From Rhizobium mesosinicum (lineage in GTDB: Bacteria > Pseudomonadota > Alphaproteobacteria > Rhizobiales > Rhizobiaceae): a DNA stretch of 64,000 nt. Positions 16,932-26,539 of this stretch are shown piece by piece. The stretch covers positions 799,614 to 863,613 of the forward strand of contig NZ_JAEUAK010000001.1 in assembly GCF_019511345.1 (NCBI RefSeq), read 5' to 3'. Numbering within the stretch: position 1 is the stretch's first letter; each line of letters begins with the position of its first letter. The notes below the pieces were generated by a model. That model did not search any database. It saw only the letters and a program-made list of their open reading frames with translations, and had not been told where the DNA came from. Position numbers and translations under genes: made by a program.

Positions 16932-17822
16932 TTATCGCCCCGGCCGCACCAGCGATCGCGCGATATCGATGATGTCGTCACGGCCGGCGGTCGGATCCTC
17001 CCTGTTCCACGCGACACCGAGCCCGATCTTGAAATCGACGCCCCTCACCTTCTTAAGCTCAAACCCGCGGTTCGGCAGATCCTGCGTCCATTCCGGCACG
17101 AAGCCGATGCCAAGGCCGGCCGAGACCAGCGACACCAGTGAGAAGGTGTCGTCACAGGTGTAGGCGACATTGTCGGTCAGATCGTGCTCCTCGAACTTTT
17201 CGGCGAAATAGCGCTCGCTGTAGGAGAGGTTCTGGCGGGAAAAGGAGATGATCTTCTCCGAGCGCAGATCCTCGAGATCGATCTCGCTCTTGCAAGACAG
17301 CGGGCTCTCCTTGGCCACCGCCAGCAGATAGCGCTCATGGGCAATCGAGAAGAAGCGCAAGGAGCCGATATTCTCCACCGGCCTGATGAAGCCGAGATTG
17401 ATGCGGCCTGCCTCGATATGGCGGATGATGTCGTCGGTGGTGCCGCTTTCGATATGCATGCGGATGTCAGGGTATTTGCGGCCGATGCGCGACAGGAAGG
17501 ACGGCAGCACGCCGATCGTGGCGGGATAGACGGTACCGATCGCAATCTTTCGCGCCGACCTCCCGGCAACAGACCGGGCGATCTCTCTCGACAGATCCAC
17601 TTCGCTCAGGATCCGCACTGACCGCTCGTAAAAGGCCGCCCCTGCCCGCGTCAGTTCCACCCGCCGTGTCGAGCGGAGGAAGAGCTGCACGCCGAGTTCC
17701 TTCTCCAATGCCAGGATCGCATCTGAGAGGCCAGGCTGGGTGATGCTCACCTTGGCTGCCGCGCGACCAAAATGCAGCTCCTCTGCCACCGCAACGAAGT
17801 AGGATAGCTGGCGTAGTTCCAT
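16932..17822 (-). CDS. LysR-family transcriptional regulator
   Basis: A 296-residue LysR protein. The N-terminal winged helix-turn-helix is seen as ELRQLSYFVAVAEELHFGRA then AAKVSITQPGLSDAILALEK, followed by the linker helix and a periplasmic-binding-protein-like effector domain (IAIGTVYPATIGVLPSFL onward). The ATG at 17822 is chosen because it begins the canonical MELRQLSYF and has a GGGAGGG ribosome-binding site; an ATG at 17900 would add 26 unlike residues. It is divergent from the XRE gene at 17919. The regulated gene and inducer are not evident; neighbours do not include an obvious catabolic operon. Confidence 0.9.
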   Translation of the reverse strand: MELRQLSYFVAVAEELHFGRAAAKVSITQPGLSDAILALEKELGVQLFLRSTRRVELTRAGAAFYERSVRILSEVDLSREIARSVAGRSARKIAIGTVYPATIGVLPSFLSRIGRKYPDIRMHIESGTTDDIIRHIEAGRINLGFIRPVENIGSLRFFSIAHERYLLAVAKESPLSCKSEIDLEDLRSEKIISFSRQNLSYSERYFAEKFEEHDLTDNVAYTCDDTFSLVSLVSAGLGIGFVPEWTQDLPNRGFELKKVRGVDFKIGLGVAWNREDPTAGRDDIIDIARSLVRPGR

Positions 17823-17918
17823 TACCGACACCCTCCCGTGAAGACGCGCTTCAAAACGACTTAATTTGGGACTGTCAGTCCGTCGATTGTCAAGCCCCAA
17901 ATATGCGTTTCTCGTGGC

Positions 17919-18185
17919 ATGGATGTTCGAGAAACGATCGGCTGGAATCTCAGACGTCTGCGTGTAGCCAAGGGGCTTTCGCAGGAACGCCTTGCTTTTG
18001 AGTCTGAGATTGACCGCTCTTACGTCGGGCGGGTGGAGCGAGGGAAGGAGAACGTTACCGTTTCGACCTTAGAGGCTTTTGCGCAAGCCCTGGAGGTGGA
18101 CGTCTCAGCTCTGTTCGCCCCAATCGATCCCGGCACGCAAAAACCGACCGCGCTTCGATCCGGCAGAAAACGAAAGCGATCATGA
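17919..18185 (+). CDS. Small XRE-family helix-turn-helix regulator
   Basis: An 88-residue protein that is one HTH_3/XRE domain: NLRRLRVAKGLSQERLAFES then EIDRSYVGRVERGKENVT and the closing helix TLEAFAQALEVDVSALFAP, with a basic tail (RSGRKRKRS). It has no partner toxin nearby. It lies divergent from the LysR gene, with 96 bp between the two start codons. No clear Shine-Dalgarno motif precedes the ATG. Small XRE proteins of this kind are common in rhizobial genomes and mobile islands; target unknown. Confidence 0.85.
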   Translation: MDVRETIGWNLRRLRVAKGLSQERLAFESEIDRSYVGRVERGKENVTVSTLEAFAQALEVDVSALFAPIDPGTQKPTALRSGRKRKRS

Positions 18186-18377
18186 ATTTCGGTAAGCATT
18201 TTTGCCCACGCACAGGAAATCAAGGCGAGATCACCGACCGATCTTTAAGCCGAGTAGCTTTGGTGAAGCGCCGCAGATTGCACAGCTGATCATTTGTCAA
18301 CGTATCACGTTCGGCGGTTGCTTATGACAATTGCATGACAGACTATGGGCTCCGCTGATTTGCAGGGAACATAGAAA

Positions 18378-18686
18378 ATGAAAGAGAAGAAGCGGGTCTA
18401 CGAGGCTCTCGTGGACGGCGCCATGGAAGGCCTTGTGGGTGATGCGCTCTATGATTTTGTCCGCAACCGCTGCCCGAAGGCTTCCAGCAAGAAGATCGTT
18501 CGGGCCTCGCTGCTGGCGCTGAGCGATCCGCATCTAAAGGATCGCAATATTCTCGATGTAATCTACGCGTTGGCCATCAAGCATCGGCTGGATGACACCA
18601 CCATGCAGGATGAACATGACGAGAAGGCCGTGGTGCCGGGGACGTCCTCCGACGCGGCCGGCAAGCACCTGCCGCCGCTTTCCTGA
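18378..18686 (+). CDS. Conserved-looking small hypothetical protein
   Basis: A 102-residue soluble, helical protein with no signal peptide. The first 80 residues read as a folded helical domain (YEALVDGAMEGLVGDALYDF, then SKKIVRASLLALSDPHL and ILDVIYALAIKHRLDD); the last 25 are low complexity and charged. The ATG follows an AGGGAAC ribosome-binding site. I do not recognise a family. It lies between the XRE gene and the copper operon, convergent with hmrR (51 bp between stops). Codon use resembles the neighbours, which supports it as a real gene. Confidence 0.6.
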   Translation: MKEKKRVYEALVDGAMEGLVGDALYDFVRNRCPKASSKKIVRASLLALSDPHLKDRNILDVIYALAIKHRLDDTTMQDEHDEKAVVPGTSSDAAGKHLPPLS

Positions 18687-18736
18687 TATCGCAAGGATGC
18701 GAAATGCCCGGGAGATCCGGAAGGGGCACGAGACTG

Positions 18737-19132
18737 TCACGTGGCGCTATCGGAGAGCTCTTCGAGAATAGGGCAGTCCGGACGATCATTGCCGTGGCAA
18801 GCGTGAACGAGATGCTCGAGCGCGTGCCGCAGTTCCGTCAGCTCTCGGATCTTGCGATCGATTTCCGAAAGTTTCGCTTCGGCGATCCCCTTGACGTCGG
18901 CGCTTTCCCGGTTCTTGTCTTCGTAGAGTGCTAGCAGCTGACGGCATTCTTCCACCGAGAAGCCGAGCCCGCGTGAGCGCTGCAGGAAGCGTAGTTTGTG
19001 AACATCGGAGGCTGCATAGTCGCGGTAGCCATTTCCGCCCCGGTCGGGGCGGATCAGGCCAATATCCTCGTAGTAGCGGATGGTCTTTGACGGCAGTCCG
19101 GACCGTTCTGAAGCTTCACCGATATTCATCAC
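18737..19132 (-). CDS. hmrR: Copper-responsive MerR-type regulator HmrR/CueR
   Basis: A 131-residue MerR-family protein: winged helix MNIGEASERSGLPSKTIRYY then EDIGLIRPDRGGNGYRDYAA, dimerisation helix, and a C-terminal metal loop CHGNDRPDCPI whose two cysteines are those that bind Cu(I) in CueR/HmrR. It senses cytoplasmic Cu(I) (also Ag or Au) and activates the ATPase promoter by DNA distortion. It starts 7 bp after the copper ATPase gene, so it is in the operon that it controls. Translation may begin at either of two adjacent ATG codons (MMN). Confidence 0.93.
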   Translation of the reverse strand: MMNIGEASERSGLPSKTIRYYEDIGLIRPDRGGNGYRDYAASDVHKLRFLQRSRGLGFSVEECRQLLALYEDKNRESADVKGIAEAKLSEIDRKIRELTELRHALEHLVHACHGNDRPDCPILEELSDSAT

Positions 19133-19139
19133 CTGTTCC

Positions 19140-21680
19140 TTACAGTTTTTCTGCCTTCAGCCTCAGTGCATTGCCGATGACCGAAACGGACGACAGGCTC
19201 ATGGCGGCTGCCGCAATCATCGGCGAGAGCAGCAGGCCGAAGACCGGGTAGAGCACGCCAGCGGCCACCGGGATGCCAAGCGCATTGTAGCCAAAGGCAA
19301 AAGCGAGATTCTGGCGGATGTTGCGCATTGTCGCCTCGGCTAGCCGCCTTGCACGGACAATGCCGTTGAGATCGCCCTTCACCAATGTAATGCCCGCACT
19401 TTCCATCGCAACATCGGCACCCGTGCCCATGGCGATGCCGACATCGGCGGCCGCAAGTGCGGGCGCGTCATTGACGCCGTCACCGGCCATGGCAATGACC
19501 GCGCCTTTGGCGCGGAGTTCGTCGACCAGCGCCTTCTTGTCCTCGGGCAGGACGTCGGCTCGCACCTCGTCGATCCCAAGGCTTTTTGCGACCGCGCGCG
19601 CCGTGCGTTCATTGTCGCCGGTCGCCATGATGATCTTCAGGCTGCTGTCGTGCAGCGCCTTGATGGCGGTTGCCGTTGTCGGCTTGATGCGATCGGCAAC
19701 CGCAACGAGGCCTGCCAGCCTGGCGTTGAGGGTGACGAACATGACGGTCTTGCCGTCCCCGCGCAGCGCCTCGGCCTTATCGGATAAGGGCGATGGATCG
19801 ATGCCGAGATCGGCGAGCATGGCGGCATTGCCGAGTGCAACGAGCGTACTGCCGACCGTGCCCTGCACGCCTTTGCCCGTCTTCGCCTCGAAGCCTGTGA
19901 CGGCGGTCAAGGCAAGGCCGCGGTCTTCCGCGGCCGAGACGATTGCCTCGGCGAGGGGGTGTTCGGAGCCGCGTTCAAGGCTTGCGGCGAGTGCCAACAG
20001 ATGTGCTTCGTCAACACCTGATGCTGGCGCCACATCGGTCAGCCTGGGCTTTCCTTCGGTCAGCGTGCCGGTCTTGTCGACGATCAACGTATCGACCTTG
20101 GAAAAACGCTCGAGCGCTTCCGCATCCTTGATCAGAACGCCTTCCTGTGCGCCGCGCCCGGTGGCGATCATGATCGACATCGGCGTTGCAAGGCCGAGCG
20201 CGCAAGGGCAGGCAATGATTAGAACAGCGACAGCAGCAAGCAACGCGTTGGCGAGCCGCGGCTCCGGCCCGACAAAGGACCAGACGAGGAAGGCTGCGAC
20301 GGCGGCGGCAACGACGGCCGGAACGAAGATCGCTGAAACGCGGTCGACAGCGCCCTGGATCGGTGCGCGCGAACGCTGCGCCTTCGCCACCATGTCGACG
20401 ATGCGCGACAATGTCGTATCGGCGCCGACCTTTTCGGCAGTCATGATCAGGGCGCCGTTCTTGTTCATCGTGCCGCCGGTTAGTGCGTCGCCCTTTGCCT
20501 TTTCAACCGGAAGCGGTTCGCCCGTGATCATCGATTCATCGACGGTCGATTGCCCGTCGGTGACCGAGCCATCGACCGGAATACGTTCGCCGGGGCGCAC
20601 GCGCAACCGGTCGCCGGCCTGGATCTCATCGACAGGCACGTCGCGCTCAGCGCCATCGGCATCGATGCGGCGCGTAGTTTTCGGCGCAAGATCGAGCAAG
20701 GCCCGAATTGCAGAGCCGGTGCGTTCGCGGGCCTTCAATTCCAGCACCTGCCCAACGAAGACGAGCGCCACGATGACGGCAGCCGCCTCGAAATAAACAG
20801 GGACGGAGTCGCCGTGACCCCGGAAACTGTGCGGGAAGAGGTCCGGCGCCAAGGTCGCAACGACGCTGTAGAGATAGGCCGTGCCGACGCCGAGGCCGAT
20901 CAGCGTCCACATATTGGGGCTGCGGTTGACGACCGATGCCCAAGCCCTGCGGAAGAAGGGAAGGGCTGCCCAGAGGATGACAGGTGTTGCCAGCAACAGT
21001 TCGACATAGCTCGCCAACGGCTCGCCAAGCGCTTCACGCGGCCACGACAGGCCAAGCATCAGGCCCATCGTCAGGATCAGGAGCGGAATCGAAAGAACGG
21101 CACTGACCCACAGACGCCGGATAAAATCCACGAGTTCCGGATTGGGACCTTCATCTTCAGGCGGAATGCCCATCGGCTCCAGTGCCATGCCGCATTTCGG
21201 GCAGTCGCCGGGACGGTCGCTGACGACCTCGGGGTGCATCGGACAGGTGTAAAGTGTGCCCTTCGGCATGGCGGCTGCCGCAGGCCTTTTCCCTTGGCGA
21301 TAGGTTTCGGGATCGGCCTCGAACTTTGCCTTGCAGCCGGCCGAGCAGAAATAGAACTTTTCGCCCTCGTGCTTCAGGAAGTGTTTCGCGTTCGAGCGGT
21401 TCACAGTCATTCCGCAAACCGGATCCTTGGCGGTCAAATAATCTTGCGGTGCCCCCTCGAATTTCTTGCGGCAGCCCTCGCTGCAGAAGTGATAGGTGTG
21501 ACCGTGATAATCCAGGGAAGGTTTTCCGGCGTTCGGATCGACCGTCATGCCGCAGACGGGATCGCGCACCACCACGTCTTCAGCCTTTTCGTGGTGGCCG
21601 CAACCGCATCGCGCGCCGTCGGCATGGTGATGATGCCCGTGATGATCGTGGCCGTGGTGATGATCGTGCTTGATGTCCAT
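19140..21680 (-). CDS. copA: Copper-exporting P1B-type ATPase (CopA/ActP-like)
   Basis: An 846-residue heavy-metal pump. The N-terminus is very rich in histidine ([15 protein letters not shown]), then come two YHS domains (each DPVCGMTV with a later FCSxGC), and a heavy-metal-binding domain (YTCPMHPEV with [10 protein letters not shown]) instead of the usual GMTCxxC domains. The catalytic core has the membrane CPC motif ([13 protein letters not shown]), phosphorylation site DKTGTLTEG, the SEHPLAEAI nucleotide motif and the [10 protein letters not shown] hinge. It pumps Cu(I) from the cytoplasm to the periplasm. The upstream operator and downstream hmrR complete a copper-tolerance operon. Confidence 0.93.
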   Translation of the reverse strand: MDIKHDHHHGHDHHGHHHHADGARCGCGHHEKAEDVVVRDPVCGMTVDPNAGKPSLDYHGHTYHFCSEGCRKKFEGAPQDYLTAKDPVCGMTVNRSNAKHFLKHEGEKFYFCSAGCKAKFEADPETYRQGKRPAAAAMPKGTLYTCPMHPEVVSDRPGDCPKCGMALEPMGIPPEDEGPNPELVDFIRRLWVSAVLSIPLLILTMGLMLGLSWPREALGEPLASYVELLLATPVILWAALPFFRRAWASVVNRSPNMWTLIGLGVGTAYLYSVVATLAPDLFPHSFRGHGDSVPVYFEAAAVIVALVFVGQVLELKARERTGSAIRALLDLAPKTTRRIDADGAERDVPVDEIQAGDRLRVRPGERIPVDGSVTDGQSTVDESMITGEPLPVEKAKGDALTGGTMNKNGALIMTAEKVGADTTLSRIVDMVAKAQRSRAPIQGAVDRVSAIFVPAVVAAAVAAFLVWSFVGPEPRLANALLAAVAVLIIACPCALGLATPMSIMIATGRGAQEGVLIKDAEALERFSKVDTLIVDKTGTLTEGKPRLTDVAPASGVDEAHLLALAASLERGSEHPLAEAIVSAAEDRGLALTAVTGFEAKTGKGVQGTVGSTLVALGNAAMLADLGIDPSPLSDKAEALRGDGKTVMFVTLNARLAGLVAVADRIKPTTATAIKALHDSSLKIIMATGDNERTARAVAKSLGIDEVRADVLPEDKKALVDELRAKGAVIAMAGDGVNDAPALAAADVGIAMGTGADVAMESAGITLVKGDLNGIVRARRLAEATMRNIRQNLAFAFGYNALGIPVAAGVLYPVFGLLLSPMIAAAAMSLSSVSVIGNALRLKAEKL

Positions 21681-21718
21681 AAACTGCGCCTTTCATGCCT
21701 TTCTGGCATCCAGACGGA

Positions 21719-21749
21719 CTTATGAACCTTCCAGCAACTGGAAGGTCAA
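21719..21749 (-). promoter_or_regulatory. CueR/HmrR-type copper promoter of the ATPase operon
   Basis: On the minus strand, -35 TTGACC (complement of 21744-21749) and -10 CATAAG (complement of 21719-21724) are 19 bp apart, the over-long spacer typical of MerR-regulated promoters. Within it lies a perfect dyad ACCTTCC-N7-GGAAGGT (21726-21746), the published consensus for CueR/HmrR boxes. It is 39-69 bases upstream of the ATPase start. This is one of the clearest regulatory sites in the window. Confidence 0.92.
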
Positions 21750-21785
21750 CAGGTTTTTTCACCAGTTCAAATTTTCCGTTTGCCG

Positions 21786-24395
21786 TCAGACGGGCACGAT
21801 CAGTGCCGCCGGCTGGTCTCCGAGAAGTGTGGCAAGCGAGATATTCGTTCCAGGCTCCAGCATCTTGCCGGTCAGGAGATCGGCCTTGAGGCCATGAAGG
21901 GGAGGGGGCACGGCAATGACCGTGTCCTCCCAGAATTCCGGTCCGGCAAAGAGGACGCCGGGGTCGAGCCAGCCGAACATCAGCCGAGGCACGACGGTGA
22001 TGGAGAAGTTGTCGTGATGCAGGCGAGCAAAGGCGACGACATGATCTCTCCTGGCGCCGTCGACGGCAAGCGGTTGGTAGTCGCCTTCGGCAAAAAGCCG
22101 GCCCTGCTCCATCCGCAGCCCCAGGCCAAGCTGGACGATGCGCTGTTTAAGCGCCTCCGCCTGCAGCCGTGCGAGTGCGCCGCCTTCGGCAAGCCAGCCG
22201 CTCAATGTCTCGAAATCTGGGAGGCGCCTGTTATCGGGGTCGACGAAACTGAAATCGAAACCCTCTGCTCCCTGATAGATGTCGGGAACACCGGGCGCCG
22301 TCAGCTTGATCAGCGTCTGCGACAGGCTGTTGACGTAGCCAGCCTCGACGAAGGGCTGCAGGACGCGAGCAAAATCCTCGGTGAACGCGTCGTTGTCGGT
22401 CGAGACGAGCGCTGCTGCATAGGCGCAAACCGCGTCCTCGTAAGCGCTATCGGCTGAGGTCCAGTCGGTGCGCAGCTTGGCCTCGCGAATGGCCTTTTGC
22501 GTATAAGCGGTGAAGCGCTCACGCAGCGCTTCCGCATGGCGGCGGTCGAAATCCTCGGGCCAGGCGCCGGCAAGCGCCTGATAGAGCATCCATTCCAGGT
22601 TAGGCTCGGGGGCTGGGCCATTCGGCAGCTCGATGCGGTGGCTCTCATTCAGTCGTTGCCACTGTTCGACAGCGTCGGCAAAGACGCCGGCGCCTTCGCT
22701 CAAGGCATAGAGCCTGGCACGAGCGTCCTCGCCGCGTTTTGTGTCATGCGTCGATGTTGCAGAAAGACCTGAGGGTTGGGAGCGCGCGCGCGCTTGCATG
22801 AATTGGTGAAACGTTTCGACGCCGCCCGGCACCTGATCCGGCTCGCCGCCGACCTCGTTGAGCGCCAGCAGCCTGTTGTGGCGATAGAAGAGCGTATCCT
22901 CCATTGCCTTGGCCATAATGGGGCCGGAGAGCTGCTGGAAGCGAAGGCGGAACTCGCGGGCAGCGTCGCCTGCCACCCCGCCGTCGAGGACGGTCCTGAT
23001 GCTTTCGAGCGGCTGCGCATGGTCCAGATGGCTGGCCGCCGCAACAGCGGCCGTTTTGAGAAGGTCTGCGTCCTGCGCATCGAGCGGGCCGTCGATGCCG
23101 TAGGTACGGTAGACGGAAAAGGCAATCAGCAGCTCCCTGATCGCCTCGGTGATTTCCTCGGCCGTCAACTCAGAAAAGATGCTGCTGGCAATTTTTGTCA
23201 GACGGGATACCTCGCCGGCGAAGTTCTGCTCGACCATCAGCCGCTTGGCCGCACGCCGCCCTTGTGCAAAATCACCGTTATCGCCGGCCAGCTTTCGATA
23301 GGCATCGTCGAGCTTTTGCAAACCCTCTTTATCGACGAAAAGCTCGCTGAGGCCGGTAATGAACTCATAGCCGGTCGTTCCCTGTACCGGCCAATCGGCC
23401 GGCAGCTCCTCTCCGGCGCCGAGGATCTTTTCAACGACGATGTAGGTCTCGGCGCCGACAGCCTCGCGCAGCCGTCGCAGATAGGGTCCGGGTTCCGCCA
23501 GTCCGTCGATATGATCGAGGCGCAGGCCCTGCACCTGACCCTGCCGCACCAGATCGAGCACCAGCCGATGGCTCGCTTCGAACACGTTCGGATCCTCGAC
23601 CCTGAGGCCGACCAGTCCCGTCACTTCGAAGAAGCGGCGGTAGCTCAGATGTCGGGCTGCCTCCTGCCAGGGCTGCAGCTCCCAGTGCTGTCCTGCATGC
23701 AGACGCATCATGAACGCTTGGTCCTGGGAGAGCATGGACAACCTGTCCTTCAGGCGGGAGATATCGCCGGCCTCGAAGATCAGGTCGCGAAAGCCGCGAT
23801 GCAGGTCGGTGTCGCCGGAGGAGCCGGCAAGCTCTGCCATGCCGGTCAGGACCGGGTCGTCCAGCTGCTCGGCCAACAGGGCGTAGCTTTGCATGCTCAG
23901 CGGGAAAAGCGTGTCGTAGTAGCCGATCGCGAGGTTGCCATGGGTCTCGTCGATTGCAATTTTCAGCTCGCCATCGGCAAGGCACGCATCGAAGCTCTTG
24001 CCAAGCTGCGGCAGCGTCAGCCGTTCGCGCCAGTCGATATCGAAATAGCGTGCAAACGGGCTTTGCTCTCCGAACTCGAGGGCGCTTCGCCACCAGGCAT
24101 TTTCAAGCGAAGCGGCCATGTGGTTCGGGACGATATCGAGAATCAGGCCCATGCCTGCCTGCGATAGCGCCGCCGTCAGGCGATCAAAGCCCGCCCTGCC
24201 GCCAAGTGCCGGGTCAATCTCGTTAGGATTGGTCACGTCGTAACCGTGGGTCGATCCCGCCGTGGCGGAAAAGATCGGCGAGGCGTAGAGATGGCTGATG
24301 CCAAGCGACTTCAAATAGGACACCAATCCGCAGGCGCGGTCGAAGGTCATGCCATTGCGGAACTGGACCCGGTAGGTCGCGGAGGGAACGGTCAT
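21786..24395 (-). CDS. treY: Malto-oligosyltrehalose synthase TreY
   Basis: An 869-residue GH13-family enzyme. It begins TVPSATYRVQFRNGMTFDRA, the usual TreY start, and carries SLGISHLYASPIFSATAGSTHGYDV in shortened form SHLYASPIFSATAGSTHGYD, GLILDIVPNHMA, GLRLDHIDGLAEP (nucleophile aspartate) and ATSTHDTKRGEDARARL. It converts the reducing end of malto-oligosaccharides to a trehalose unit in the cytoplasm. Its usual partner treZ, and treX/glg genes, are not in the window. It lies 62 bp downstream of pbpC on the same strand and may be read with it. Trehalose supports osmotic and desiccation tolerance in rhizobia. Confidence 0.93.
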   Translation of the reverse strand: MTVPSATYRVQFRNGMTFDRACGLVSYLKSLGISHLYASPIFSATAGSTHGYDVTNPNEIDPALGGRAGFDRLTAALSQAGMGLILDIVPNHMAASLENAWWRSALEFGEQSPFARYFDIDWRERLTLPQLGKSFDACLADGELKIAIDETHGNLAIGYYDTLFPLSMQSYALLAEQLDDPVLTGMAELAGSSGDTDLHRGFRDLIFEAGDISRLKDRLSMLSQDQAFMMRLHAGQHWELQPWQEAARHLSYRRFFEVTGLVGLRVEDPNVFEASHRLVLDLVRQGQVQGLRLDHIDGLAEPGPYLRRLREAVGAETYIVVEKILGAGEELPADWPVQGTTGYEFITGLSELFVDKEGLQKLDDAYRKLAGDNGDFAQGRRAAKRLMVEQNFAGEVSRLTKIASSIFSELTAEEITEAIRELLIAFSVYRTYGIDGPLDAQDADLLKTAAVAAASHLDHAQPLESIRTVLDGGVAGDAAREFRLRFQQLSGPIMAKAMEDTLFYRHNRLLALNEVGGEPDQVPGGVETFHQFMQARARSQPSGLSATSTHDTKRGEDARARLYALSEGAGVFADAVEQWQRLNESHRIELPNGPAPEPNLEWMLYQALAGAWPEDFDRRHAEALRERFTAYTQKAIREAKLRTDWTSADSAYEDAVCAYAAALVSTDNDAFTEDFARVLQPFVEAGYVNSLSQTLIKLTAPGVPDIYQGAEGFDFSFVDPDNRRLPDFETLSGWLAEGGALARLQAEALKQRIVQLGLGLRMEQGRLFAEGDYQPLAVDGARRDHVVAFARLHHDNFSITVVPRLMFGWLDPGVLFAGPEFWEDTVIAVPPPLHGLKADLLTGKMLEPGTNISLATLLGDQPAALIVPV

Positions 24396-24457
24396 GGGTC
24401 ACTTGCCGTCTGGAGGGAAGGACACCTGCAAACGGTTGCGAAACGCTTTTGTTCCCG

Positions 24458-26539
24458 TCAGTCGACGAAGACACCGACGCTCGCCGCCCGCCCCATGGAA
24501 TCGATCACCGTCAGCTTGGAATAGCCGCCGCCGTCAGGCATCCAGCTTTGCGTTCGACGGCGGGAAAGATCGGGGAGCGGTTTGCCGTTGGCAAGCCAGC
24601 GGAAGGGTGCGCGGCCGCCCTGCAGCTTCAGCATCAGCGGCGTAAGATCGCCTGCCTTTGCTCCAAGATCGACATGGGCACCCTCCGGCGGATAGACGAT
24701 CTGGGGCGACGGTTCGCGACCTGAGGCGGCAAGCAGTCCGCTGGCATTGATCGCAAAACGCCGCTGGCTGATCGGCAGATCGGTCTGGGCGATGCGCATG
24801 GCGCCTGCCGGCGGGCGCGGCAGCGGTGTCGTGGCGATGCCGGATTTTGCAAGCGCCTCGAAGAGGATTGGTGCGGCCGTGCCATAACCTGTCAAACCGG
24901 GAACAGCGCTGTTATCAGGCCGCCCGACCCACACGCCAAGCACATAGCGTCCGTCATAACCGATCGACCAGGCGTCGCGGTAGCCATAGCTCGTGCCGGT
25001 TTTGTAGGCGATGCCACGCTGCGGTGCGCCGGCCGGCGGTATGACGCCTGAGAGTATGTCAGCGACATTCCAGACGGCGACCGGCTCCAGCAGCGGCTCG
25101 CCGTCGATCTTACCCGGCGCGTTCGTAACACCATCGCCGATCCGAACCGGCTGGCCGCGATTGGCAAGGGCCGTATAGAGCTGCACGAGATCCTTCAGGG
25201 TGATCCCGATGCCACCGAGGCCAATCGCCAAGCCCGGCGTCTCGTTCGACGGCAAAACAGGGCGCACTTCCGCGCGGCGGAAACGCACCATAAGGCGAGA
25301 GGGGCCGACTGCATCGAGCAGCTTGACGGCCGGCACGTTAAGGGAGAGCTGCAGGGCCTCTCGCACGGTCACGTCGCCCTGGTAGCTCATGTCGAAATTA
25401 CGCGGCCGGTAGCCGAAGAAATCGGCCGGCCGGTCCTCGATGATGGTTTCCTGGCTCACCAGTCCCTGCTCGAAGGCAAGGCCGTAGATGAAGGGTTTCA
25501 GTGTCGAGCCGGGCGATCGGCTGACGCGCGTCATGTCGACCCAACCGGAGCGGCTGGCATCGAAATAGTCGGCCGATCCCACCTCGCCGACGATCTCGCC
25601 GGTCTCCGCATCCGTCATCACCATGGCGAGCGATAGTTTTGGTCCAAGTTTCATCGTTGCGGCACGGGCGACGGATTCGAGGCCGGTCTGGACCTGCTTC
25701 TTCAGCGTCGTCTGGTGCTGGATCGCTTTCGGCTCCTTGCGCAATGCAGCTTCCGCGACATGGGCGGCGAGAGCTGGAAGCTGCAGCCTGCGGGCGGGAA
25801 TGGGAACACCCTCGGCGCGCTCGGCCTCGCCATCGCCGACAACCTCGGCGACGGCAATCCGATCGAGCACCCGCTTGCGCGCCGCTTCCGCTGCCTTCAG
25901 GTTCCGGTCCGGGCGACGTTTTTCGGGCAATTGCGGCAGCGCGACCAGAAGCGCCGCTTCGGCCACCGTCAGCCGCTTCGGCTCCTTGCCGAAATAAGCG
26001 AGGCTTGCGGCGCGCACCCCTTCCAGATTGCCGCCATAAGGCGCATGGGTGAGATAGAGATCGAGGATCTCAGTCTTCGAAAGCCGCCTCTCGATCTGAA
26101 CGGCGCGGGCGATCTGCAGGAGCTTTGCCGAAAACGACCGGTTCTCGCGCGGCTCGATCAGCCTTGCCACCTGCATGGAGAGCGTCGAGGCGCCGGACAC
26201 GATGCGGCCGTTGCTGACGAATTGCAGTGCGGCACGCCCGAGCGCCCAGATATCGATGCCGGAATGCTCGTAGAAACGCTGGTCCTCATAGGCGACCAGC
26301 ATGCGGACGAATTGCGGATCGACGTCGGAAACCCCGGTCTTCAGCCGCCAGCGCCCCTCTGGCGTCGCAAAGGCACGCAGCAATTGCCCGTCCGCATCGA
26401 GCACTTCGGGCGAGACCGCTTCTGCCTGTTCAAGCGGCGGCGGAAAGGCCCGGTCTGCGGCATCGAGCGCAAAAAGACCTGCGCCGGCAATGAAGATGCC
26501 GGCCGCAGCGCCGATCGCAAATTTCTGCCACCGCCTCAT
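24458..26539 (-). CDS. pbpC: Penicillin-binding protein 1C
   Basis: A 693-residue bifunctional class A penicillin-binding protein. An N-terminal anchor (about residues 7-27) is followed by the glycosyltransferase-51 domain (YEDQRFYEHSGID, GASTLSMQVARL), the transpeptidase domain with SPGSTLKPF (S..K), SLN and KTGTS motifs, and a C-terminal beta domain typical of PBP1C. It polymerises and may cross-link peptidoglycan. It overlaps the alpha-2-macroglobulin gene by 4 bp (ATGA at 26536-26539), the same pairing as E. coli pbpC-yfhM, where the macroglobulin may shield the wall when the envelope is breached. Confidence 0.93.
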   Translation of the reverse strand: MRRWQKFAIGAAAGIFIAGAGLFALDAADRAFPPPLEQAEAVSPEVLDADGQLLRAFATPEGRWRLKTGVSDVDPQFVRMLVAYEDQRFYEHSGIDIWALGRAALQFVSNGRIVSGASTLSMQVARLIEPRENRSFSAKLLQIARAVQIERRLSKTEILDLYLTHAPYGGNLEGVRAASLAYFGKEPKRLTVAEAALLVALPQLPEKRRPDRNLKAAEAARKRVLDRIAVAEVVGDGEAERAEGVPIPARRLQLPALAAHVAEAALRKEPKAIQHQTTLKKQVQTGLESVARAATMKLGPKLSLAMVMTDAETGEIVGEVGSADYFDASRSGWVDMTRVSRSPGSTLKPFIYGLAFEQGLVSQETIIEDRPADFFGYRPRNFDMSYQGDVTVREALQLSLNVPAVKLLDAVGPSRLMVRFRRAEVRPVLPSNETPGLAIGLGGIGITLKDLVQLYTALANRGQPVRIGDGVTNAPGKIDGEPLLEPVAVWNVADILSGVIPPAGAPQRGIAYKTGTSYGYRDAWSIGYDGRYVLGVWVGRPDNSAVPGLTGYGTAAPILFEALAKSGIATTPLPRPPAGAMRIAQTDLPISQRRFAINASGLLAASGREPSPQIVYPPEGAHVDLGAKAGDLTPLMLKLQGGRAPFRWLANGKPLPDLSRRRTQSWMPDGGGYSKLTVIDSMGRAASVGVFVD

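Noticed and set aside
16885..16940. Weak hairpin (ACCAC/GTGGT) with a T6 run after traA
   Set aside because: The stem is only 5-6 bp and the T-run is 8 bases away, so it is not a convincing terminator.
19318..20796. A 492-codon plus-strand frame opposite the copper ATPase
   Set aside because: Antisense shadow; Ser/Ala/Arg-rich with no domain-like pattern.
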